This document shows, in pieces, positions 57,793 to 64,000 of a stretch of DNA of 64,000 nt. This DNA is from Rivularia sp. T60_A2020_040 (lineage in GTDB: Bacteria > Cyanobacteriota > Cyanobacteriia > Cyanobacteriales > Nostocaceae): the NCBI GenBank assembly GCA_015272215.1, contig JACYMD010000028.1, forward strand, positions 33,144 to 97,143. The letters run 5' to 3'. The notes beneath the pieces were generated by a model. The model was not told where the DNA came from. It made no database searches and saw nothing but the letters and a program-made list of their open reading frames with translations. The translations under genes were made by a program, and so were the position numbers. How positions within the stretch are numbered: the stretch's first letter is position 1; every line of letters begins with the position of its first letter.

Positions 57793-58680
57793 ATGACCGT
57801 TGCTAAAGGTTTCCTGCCGAGATTTTTGCCTTTCATCAATAAAAAACCTACCCTTTCTCAACAGTTAATGTTGGTTGGGTTAACTATGACTTTGGTGTTT
57901 ATTTTTCTGGCATTATTTGCTCCGATTCTTCAAAATTTGGGATTACTGCAAGATCCAACTGAATTTCTGGATAACCCAATTCACACACCACCTTCATTAA
58001 AACATTGGTTTGGTACGAGTCGCTTGGGTTACGATATTTTTTCTCGTACTGTGTTTGGCGCTCAAGCTGCATTACAGGTGGTAATTTTGGCGACTGGATT
58101 AAGTATGCTAGTTGGCGTGCCTTTGGGTATGTTGAGCGGCTATATTGGCGGTAGATTGGATAAGGTTTTGCTATTTATTATGGATAGCATTTATACTTTG
58201 CCCGGATTACTACTTTCGGTGACTTTGGCGTTTGTTGTTGGACGGGGAATCTTAAATGCAGCGCTGGCGATTAGTATTGCTTATGTACCGCAATATTACC
58301 GAGTTGTTCGTAACCATACAGTCAGTGTTAAAACTGAAGTCTTTATAGAAGCAGCACAAGCAATTGGTGCTAATACTTGGCAAGTACTTTCACGGTATTT
58401 ATTTTTAAATGTGATTCAAAGCGTACCCGTATTATTCACCTTAAACGCCGCTGATGCAATTTTGGTTTTGGGAGGTTTGGGCTTTTTAGGATTGGGGCTT
58501 CCTGAAGAAGTACCAGAATGGGGACACGATTTGAAACAAGCTTTAGCTGCTCTACCTACAGGGATTTGGTGGACTACTCTTTTCCCCGGATTAGCGATGA
58601 CAACGATGGTAGTAGGGTTATCCCTACTCGGTGAAGGGTTGAATGAGTTTGTCAATCCCCGTTTAAGGAAACGACAATAG
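57793..58680 (+). CDS. ABC transporter permease, DppC/OppC family
   Basis: 295 residues with about six hydrophobic segments. The N-terminal part has the OppC-type layout (LGYDIFSRTVFGAQAALQVV), and the EAA-type loop is EAAQAIGANTWQVLSRYLF, which contacts the ATPase. The partner permease, ATPases and binding protein are not adjacent. The substrate could be peptides, nickel or other solutes and is not readable. Confidence 0.88.
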   Translation: MTVAKGFLPRFLPFINKKPTLSQQLMLVGLTMTLVFIFLALFAPILQNLGLLQDPTEFLDNPIHTPPSLKHWFGTSRLGYDIFSRTVFGAQAALQVVILATGLSMLVGVPLGMLSGYIGGRLDKVLLFIMDSIYTLPGLLLSVTLAFVVGRGILNAALAISIAYVPQYYRVVRNHTVSVKTEVFIEAAQAIGANTWQVLSRYLFLNVIQSVPVLFTLNAADAILVLGGLGFLGLGLPEEVPEWGHDLKQALAALPTGIWWTTLFPGLAMTTMVVGLSLLGEGLNEFVNPRLRKRQ

Positions 58681-58757
58681 TCAAAGGTTAAAGGTGAAAA
58701 ATTACTATCAACTGTCAACTAACTCCTAACTCCTAACTCCTAACTCCTAACTCCTAT
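58681..58757. repeat. STRR heptads (TAACTCC)n and AGGTTAA-type
   Basis: At least five consecutive TAACTCC heptads after the permease stop codon, preceded by CAAAGGTTAAAGG and CAACTGTC units. Confidence 0.85.
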
Positions 58758-58769
58758 TATTGAGAAATT

Positions 58770-58982
58770 ATGGTAAAAGATAAAATTTCGTTGATTGCTG
58801 CTGCCGCTGGTGGTTTTATGTTGTTTGTTGCGATATCTGGTATTTTGCAGGGTGAACCTGTAATGGCTTTAGAGAGGCAACATAGTTTTGATTCGAGTAA
58901 AATGGCTGATTTACGTTTGCAAGAAGTTCATGCGGATGAACCAATTAAAAATACTTTCTGGTCACTGATAATTGATAACTAA
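58770..58982 (+). CDS. Small exported protein, unknown
   Basis: 70 residues with a hydrophobic N-terminal segment (SLIAAAAGGFMLFVAISGIL), mature part ALERQHSFDSSKMADLRLQE. It lies between the permease and the ROK gene, 5 bp before the latter. Function unknown; weak ribosome-binding site. Confidence 0.55.
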   Translation: MVKDKISLIAAAAGGFMLFVAISGILQGEPVMALERQHSFDSSKMADLRLQEVHADEPIKNTFWSLIIDN

Positions 58983-58987
58983 AAAAA

Positions 58988-59902
58988 GTGCTAACTCAAG
59001 TAATTGGTATTGATTTGGGAGGAACGGCAATAAAATTAGGACGATTTACGTCTGATGGTTCTTGTTTAAAATCACTAACTGTGCATACTCCCCAACCGGC
59101 TACACCGTTGGCGGTGGTGGAAGTTATTGTTAATGCAGTAGCCAAAATTGACCCAGAAGGAAAGGCTGTGGCGATTGGTGTGGGAACTCCTGGTCCTGCG
59201 GATGCTACTGGACGTATTGCCAAAATTGCCATCAATCTTCCTCAATGGCGGAATGTTTTTTTTGCGGATATTTTGGAAGCGAAAATTGGTAAACCCACAA
59301 TTATTGATAATGATGCAAATTGTGCGGGGTTAGGTGAAGCTTGGTTAGGCGGGGGTCGGTTTTATGAAAATTTTATTTTGTTAACTTTAGGAACTGGTGT
59401 CGGTGGAGCAATTTTTCTTGATGGTAAGTTGTTTACGGGAAGTTTTGGAGCCGCTGGAGAGTTGGGTTTAATTGGTTTAATTCCCGATGGTCCCCAGTGT
59501 AAAAGCGGCAATCAAGGTTCTTTGGAACAGCATACCTCGATAATTGCCATTCGTCGCCGCACTGGTAAAGAACCAGCGGAATTAGGTGCTTTAGCTGAAA
59601 AAGGAGATGCTCAAGCATTGACATTTTGGCAAGAATATGGTAGGCATTTAGGAATTGGAATTACAAGTTTGATCTACGTACTAACCCCTGAAGCAGTGGT
59701 AATTGGGGGTGGACTTAGTGCCAGTTTTGAGTTTTTCTTACCATCAATGAAAGCAGAAATTGAGCGGCGAGTAATGCCCACATCCCGCGTTAATTTGCAA
59801 ATCATCAGAGCCGAATTGGGTAATGCTGCGGGGATGTTGGGTGCTGCGAAATTAGCTTTTGAAAAAATAGTTGACAGTGGACAGTTGACAGTTGAACGCT
59901 GA
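58988..59902 (+). CDS. ROK-family sugar kinase (glucokinase-like)
   Basis: 304 residues from a GTG. ATP site GIDLGGTAIKLGRFTSDG, VGTPGPADATG, NDANCAGLGEAWLGGG, TLGTGVGGAIFLDGKLFTGS and GGGLSASFEFF. ROK kinases phosphorylate glucose or related sugars; the GPQCKSGNQGSLEQH loop takes the place of the CxCGxxGCxE zinc motif with only one Cys, so zinc binding is probably lost. The last residues (VDSGQLTVER) and the stop are encoded by GTTGACAGTGGACAGTTGACA repeat-like DNA, an STRR-derived 3' end. Confidence 0.88.
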   Translation: MLTQVIGIDLGGTAIKLGRFTSDGSCLKSLTVHTPQPATPLAVVEVIVNAVAKIDPEGKAVAIGVGTPGPADATGRIAKIAINLPQWRNVFFADILEAKIGKPTIIDNDANCAGLGEAWLGGGRFYENFILLTLGTGVGGAIFLDGKLFTGSFGAAGELGLIGLIPDGPQCKSGNQGSLEQHTSIIAIRRRTGKEPAELGALAEKGDAQALTFWQEYGRHLGIGITSLIYVLTPEAVVIGGGLSASFEFFLPSMKAEIERRVMPTSRVNLQIIRAELGNAAGMLGAAKLAFEKIVDSGQLTVER

Positions 59903-60005
59903 GCCGCACGCTTTCGCGTGAACGCCAACGCACTACCTTAAGCCATCAAAATTAATGACATGAAGTACTAGGATAAAACACTACACAATTAATTTTGACG
60001 GGTTT

Positions 60006-60052
60006 GTAGTGAGGATTTTAATCCTCGGTATAAGAGTTAAAACTCTTACTAC
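60006..60052. repeat. Three-way-junction-like inverted repeat
   Basis: GTAGT ... ACTAC encloses GAGGATT/AATCCTC and AAGAGTT/AACTCTT. Two hairpins inside an outer stem. It lies between the ROK gene and the convergent nuclease gene. Confidence 0.65.
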
Positions 60053-60063
60053 GAACTTTTAAA

Positions 60064-61356
60064 TCAACCACGTCTCAAAAATCTCACTGTAAAACCTTCT
60101 CTTTCAACATCTCTTGCGGTGTAACTAACTCGATCAATCCGTCTCCCTTTACCTTGATTATCGTACAAACTAATCGCCCCACCGCGATTGGATAACATAA
60201 CCGGACTTAAAGGCTGTATCCTCAATGCTTCTCCAGGTTGTATAATTCGCTGTTGTTCGTTCAAAATCGAATTTAGCTGTAATGGCTCATGTGTGTTATC
60301 TGATAATGTCCAGCCTTCTAAATTAACTGGTTCCGAAGAAAGATTTATTACAGAAACCCATTCCGACTCTCGTTCATCACCTGATGGATTCACCATGGCA
60401 GCAGCAATAAAAACGGGAACCTCATCATCGGCAATTGAATGTCTGGGTTCACCTGCGGCAATCATTTCAGTAGGTTGATCAACTTCAATCCGTTCGGGAA
60501 ATTGTTTGATATTCAGTTCCTTTCGCTTTTGGGGATTTTCATTGAAAAATAGAGGATTTTTCTCGTAAATCTCATCGTCGAATTCCAAACCCGTTAATTT
60601 TTCAATTTCAGTAATTGTTACCTGATAAGTTTGAAAATTAAACAATTTATTACCTTCTTTGTCCCTTAAAGCTTCCTCATCTTGAAACATGAGAAAAGCA
60701 CGGACATCAAGTTCATTACTGTCTTTATTTACAAAACAAACAACTTTAAAGAAAGCTGAAGGAATCAGCGCCGATTCTCTTCCTGGTGGGGTAATAGTGC
60801 GAGGAAAATCCCCATAAACTGGTCCAGTGAAAACACTAATTTTACCATTACTATCTAAATCCAGTTCAAACACCCAATTTTCTAACGCTAGCCATTCATC
60901 TTGATTAAAGTTTTCATGCTGTAGCGATGCATTGGAATAGTAAAAGGTATCATCAGAAGCTCGTTTAGCTTCCCGTTCGGTTTTTCCCCAAGCCAAACTA
61001 CCTCGTCTCGCTAAATGTCCTCTATCCCAAGGATTGTTGCGATAATAGTCGTTATCAAGTTGAAAATCGGCACCGATACGAGTATCGATATCCCAGCCCC
61101 GTTTCCTTGGTACATCTTTGATCAGATTCTGATCGATATTGAAGCAAGCAACAATCGCTGAACGTCGAACGCGATGCATGATGATCGAGTAGTTGATATA
61201 ACTAGCAAAAATCTCATCTTCTAATAGGGGGTTGCGGAGGACATCACCAGCTAAAGATGGAGCAAAGGTGGGTACGGGAAGATTAATCTCATTCCCTAGA
61301 AAGTCGGGATTATAGCCTGCCATAATATTGCTGGGTAAACTTGAGTAATATTTCAC
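60064..61356 (-). CDS. NUC1-family DNA/RNA nuclease with C-terminal lamin-tail domain
   Basis: 430 residues. DNA/RNA non-specific endonuclease domain (about 40-280) with the catalytic motif DRGHLARR (His114) and following YYSNASLQHENFNQDEWLAL, whose Asn residues bind the metal. A lamin-tail-like domain (about 310-430; VFIAAAMVNPSGDERESEWV, INLSSEPVNLEGWTLSD) is fused behind. There is no signal peptide, unlike NucA of Anabaena, and no inhibitor gene is adjacent. The start could be the GTG at 61356 or the ATG at residue 12. Substrate is nucleic acid; cellular location unclear. Confidence 0.85.
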   Translation of the reverse strand: MKYYSSLPSNIMAGYNPDFLGNEINLPVPTFAPSLAGDVLRNPLLEDEIFASYINYSIIMHRVRRSAIVACFNIDQNLIKDVPRKRGWDIDTRIGADFQLDNDYYRNNPWDRGHLARRGSLAWGKTEREAKRASDDTFYYSNASLQHENFNQDEWLALENWVFELDLDSNGKISVFTGPVYGDFPRTITPPGRESALIPSAFFKVVCFVNKDSNELDVRAFLMFQDEEALRDKEGNKLFNFQTYQVTITEIEKLTGLEFDDEIYEKNPLFFNENPQKRKELNIKQFPERIEVDQPTEMIAAGEPRHSIADDEVPVFIAAAMVNPSGDERESEWVSVINLSSEPVNLEGWTLSDNTHEPLQLNSILNEQQRIIQPGEALRIQPLSPVMLSNRGGAISLYDNQGKGRRIDRVSYTARDVEREGFTVRFLRRG

Positions 61357-61742
61357 TCCATAGTATGAGGTATACTTATTAGGTTTTCAACTAAATAAGT
61401 TAAAAATGTCGGTTATTTCTAAATCTAAAGTCCATAAAAATTAACTAAATTCACTATTGATTTTTTAGTATAAATAGTCGCATTTAAATTCCCATAAATC
61501 AGTAATTCTTCATAAACGCAACATCTTTGATTTGCGGAACATCGTTATATTCGCTGAAATTTGGGAAATTTGATGATGAATAATAGTTCAAAAATTGAAA
61601 ATCAAGTTATTTTCTGACTCTTATCCGATAAATGATACTGAGAATTAATTGATAAATTAAGGGCAATCCACTACTGACAAATACCCAGGGAGGGGCAGTA
61701 AACTAGTAAGATTAATTCTCGTTTTTTGTATAAAATAAGTCT
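61357..61742. other. 385 bp divergent promoter region
   Basis: AT-rich spacer between the nuclease and DnaJ-TPR genes; must hold both promoters. No structured element recognised. Confidence 0.45.
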
Positions 61743-62702
61743 ATGTCTTTTCAAATAGAACGCGGTTTATTTAAATATGATTTGGTAGATCATCACGCAG
61801 TTTTGTGCGTTCGATTGGATGCGGATGTGACTGAAATCCGTAAACGCTATCTGCAAATTGCTCGTAGTTTACATCCCGATAGCTGTGGTGCGGCTAGCGA
61901 CAAGGAAAAGCAGTTAGCCAGTCAATTGCTATCGAAACTGGTAAATCCAGCTTACGAACATTTGTATCACGATAAAAGTCGTGCAGAATATAATGCTGTT
62001 TTAACGCAAATGGCGAAGCATCTGGTAAAAGAATTTAGTTGTGCCGACTTAACAACTGATAACGCCAAACAGCTAGCAAATACGCCTAATGTTGAAAGTG
62101 CTTATCGCAGTGTGATATCCCAAATAGCTAAAATCCAATATAATTCTTTAACACAGGTTTTAGACGCGATCGCCCAAATTAGCGAACTGAATTTAGTGTA
62201 CTTGATGCGGAGTGCAGATAAACCGTCTAGTAGTACTATATCGTCAACAAATACGGCTTCTCAAGCGAAGTCAAATACTGGTAATGGAAACAATGGAACA
62301 CCATCACAGCCACCACAACCCAAGGAAGATCCAGTTTTTACTGGGTATATGCGTCGCGCTCAAGAATTGATTATCAAGAATCAATTGTCAAAAGCTAGGG
62401 TAGAGTTGCAAGATGCTTTGAAGTTGCAGCCAAATAATAATCAGTGTCACAGCTTGATTGGAACCATCTATTTGAAGCAAAATCAAATTAAGATGGCAAA
62501 AATTCATTTTGACCGTGCTTTACAATTAGATCCTAAAGACCAAACTGCATTGGAAGCAAAAACTAAAATTGACAAGGCTTTAGGAAAGACACCTGCAACC
62601 AGCGCTACTAAAAAAAGTACGGTAAGTGCTGCTGCGGGTAAATCTCCAAAACCTGATAGTGGCGGTTTATTTGGTGGTTTATTTGGTGGAAAGAAAAAAT
62701 GA
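61743..62702 (+). CDS. DnaJ-domain protein with C-terminal TPR
   Basis: 319 residues. J-domain (about 15-80) with YLQIARSLHPDSC, which has the HPD tripeptide required to stimulate Hsp70; so it is probably functional. A Ser/Thr/Pro linker and a TPR pair (about 200-290; AQELIIKNQLSKARVELQDA, GTIYLKQNQIKMAKIHFDRA) follow, with a basic Gly-rich tail (GGLFGGLFGGKKK). It overlaps hisZ by 4 bp (ATGA). Confidence 0.88.
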   Translation: MSFQIERGLFKYDLVDHHAVLCVRLDADVTEIRKRYLQIARSLHPDSCGAASDKEKQLASQLLSKLVNPAYEHLYHDKSRAEYNAVLTQMAKHLVKEFSCADLTTDNAKQLANTPNVESAYRSVISQIAKIQYNSLTQVLDAIAQISELNLVYLMRSADKPSSSTISSTNTASQAKSNTGNGNNGTPSQPPQPKEDPVFTGYMRRAQELIIKNQLSKARVELQDALKLQPNNNQCHSLIGTIYLKQNQIKMAKIHFDRALQLDPKDQTALEAKTKIDKALGKTPATSATKKSTVSAAAGKSPKPDSGGLFGGLFGGKKK

Positions 62703-63922
62703 TGGTGTATCAACCTCCTGCTGGAGCTAGGGATTTATTACCTTTAGACGTAGCTCAAAAGCGCTGGATTGAAGACAGATTAGAACAAGTGTTTCACGGT
62801 TGGGGTTATCACAGAATTATTACCTCAACTTTAGAACGTATGGACACATTAATGGCGGGAGGTGCAATTGAACGTTCAACGGTAATTCAATTACAGAATA
62901 TTCAAGAAGATGAATTGGGATTGCGCCCGGAATTAACGGCTTCTATCGCTCGTACTGCTGTGACGCGGATGGCTGATGTTCATTATCCCCAGCGCTTATA
63001 TTATAATGCCAATGTTTTTGGACGCACCCCGGAATTTAAACACAATCGTCAACAGGAGTTTTATCAAGCAGGAGTTGAATTATTAGGTGGTGGTGGTTTA
63101 GTTGCAGATGCAGAAGTTTTGCTGTTAGTAGCCGCTTGTTTACAAGCACTTAACTTACAAAATTGGCATTTAATTGTCGGGGAAGCCGGTATTACCCAAT
63201 CTTTACTCAAAGCTTTCCCCGCTAATTTAAAAAATCAAATCCGCAGCGCGATCGCAAATCTTGATAAAGTTGCTATAGATACCTTACCTCTAAGTGATGA
63301 ACTTCGCCATCGCGCCAAAATCATCTTGGATTTACGCGGTAAAAGTACCGATGTTTTAGAAAAAATTAAGACTTTAAATCTCGACTCCGAGCAACAACAA
63401 GCAGTAGACAACCTTTCTGCTTTAGTAGAGTTAATCGAATCTCAGGGAAACTGTTGCTTAATTCTCGATCTGAGTTTAATTAAAACCTTTGATTACTACA
63501 CAGGGATTATATTTGAAGTAGTTAGCAATATAGATAACCAAACGCGGGTTATAGGCAGCGGCGGACGTTACGATCAACTTCTGGGGTTATATCATCCCCA
63601 AGGTAAAAACATTCCTGGTACAGGCTTCGCTTTATTTATTGAAGATTTATACCACGTGTTATTAAATTCTGGGCAATTACCGCAAACAACACCAGCCAGT
63701 AACTGGTTAGTAGTAGCGGAAAATAATAATGCGATCGCCACGGCTTTCGCTTATGCTGAGAAACTCCGTTCCTCCACCCATTTAGTCAGAGTTGAAATGG
63801 AATTAGGAGGATATGACGTTTCTTCTGTTCAAGAATACGCACGTAATCAAGGAATCGCTCAAATTGCTTGGATTAAAGCCGACGGTTCAAAAATCATTGA
63901 ATCAGTAAATGGGAATGGGTAA
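62699..63922 (+). CDS. hisZ: ATP phosphoribosyltransferase regulatory subunit
   Basis: 407 residues, HisS-like fold without tRNA-synthetase activity. Partner of the short HisG in the first step of histidine synthesis. YQPPAGARDLLPLDVAQKRW at the start, LRPELTASIARTAVTRM, FGRTPEFKHNRQQEFYQAGV (motif 2 like), TFDYYTGIIFEVVS and GSGGRYDQLLG. It starts within the stop codon of the DnaJ-TPR gene, so the two are translationally coupled. The last residues (VNGNG) and stop come from the STRR array that follows. hisG is not in the window. Confidence 0.93.
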   Translation: MMVYQPPAGARDLLPLDVAQKRWIEDRLEQVFHGWGYHRIITSTLERMDTLMAGGAIERSTVIQLQNIQEDELGLRPELTASIARTAVTRMADVHYPQRLYYNANVFGRTPEFKHNRQQEFYQAGVELLGGGGLVADAEVLLLVAACLQALNLQNWHLIVGEAGITQSLLKAFPANLKNQIRSAIANLDKVAIDTLPLSDELRHRAKIILDLRGKSTDVLEKIKTLNLDSEQQQAVDNLSALVELIESQGNCCLILDLSLIKTFDYYTGIIFEVVSNIDNQTRVIGSGGRYDQLLGLYHPQGKNIPGTGFALFIEDLYHVLLNSGQLPQTTPASNWLVVAENNNAIATAFAYAEKLRSSTHLVRVEMELGGYDVSSVQEYARNQGIAQIAWIKADGSKIIESVNGNG

Positions 63923-64000
63923 TGGGTAATTGGTAATTGGTAATGGGTAATGGGTAATTGGTAATTGGTAATGGGTAATTGGTAATGGGTAATTGGTAAT
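63909..64000. repeat. STRR heptad array (GGTAATG/GGTAATT) to the window end
   Basis: At least 12 heptads with mixed GGTAATG and GGTAATT units, same family as 4901-5011. It provides the hisZ stop and continues past the right edge. Confidence 0.9.

Overview
The window looks like the chromosome of a filamentous, probably heterocyst-forming cyanobacterium (order Nostocales, perhaps a Rivularia/Calothrix-like lineage; the genus is inference). Evidence in the sequence: a tRNA-Leu(UAA) gene split by a group I intron; ndhL next to a DUF3007 gene; a thioredoxin reductase-thioredoxin fusion (NTRC); a HetZ-family regulator; DUF751-rbfA; DUF4327; HIP1 octamers (GCGATCGC); and many heptanucleotide tandem repeats (STRR) of the kind typical of Nostocales. 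The DNA is AT-rich with long intergenic spacers, and no CRISPR array or intact transposase gene is visible.

Layout. 0-5 kb: a glycine-zipper membrane protein running off the left edge, a secreted protein built from 21-residue repeats, and a membrane-anchored Ser/Thr kinase with an SH3-like ectodomain. 5-16.5 kb (minus strand): the most unusual block, a four-gene operon of surface proteins made of a DUF11/SdrD protein, a 1293-residue Big-1-like plus beta-barrel outer-membrane protein, a beta-helix/OmpA fusion, and an adhesin with eight SdrD B-type repeats. 16.5-18.3 kb is an AT-rich, apparently non-coding spacer. 18-31 kb: housekeeping and cyanobacterial genes (ndhL, DUF3007, intron-split trnL, UPF0104, two small exported proteins, larC, Sua5/YciO, HetZ family, DUF751, rbfA). 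31-33 kb: a ParM/ParR-like actin pair on what looks like chromosome. 33-42 kb: an oxidoreductase, queC, a CNNM/HlyC-type protein, tRNA(CAU), pyrE, thiC under a TPP riboswitch, and a pseudouridine synthase. 42-48 kb: a signalling block (PAS histidine kinase, zinc-ribbon PP2C phosphatase, FHA-zinc-ribbon-Ser/Thr kinase). 48-55 kb (minus strand): an IS200/IS605-like right-end remnant, then a methyltransferase, a SPINDLY/OGT-type glycosyltransferase, a type IV pilin-like protein and a second methyltransferase. 55-56 kb: decayed toxin-antitoxin genes (PIN remnant; brnT broken by one in-frame stop codon with an intact brnA). 56-64 kb: NTRC, an ABC permease, a ROK kinase, a NUC1-lamin-tail nuclease, a DnaJ-TPR protein and hisZ.

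How it fits together. The 5-16 kb operon and the 50-54 kb pilin block both point to an elaborate, possibly glycosylated cell surface. The kinase/phosphatase set is Hanks-type phospho-signalling. Several dispersed repeats recur: a 113-132 bp element with ATATAGC/GCTATAT ends (two copies), a ~65 bp element with AGAAGTCGGGTTTTT-like inverted ends (four copies), and STRR heptads that supply the last codons and stop of at least three genes.
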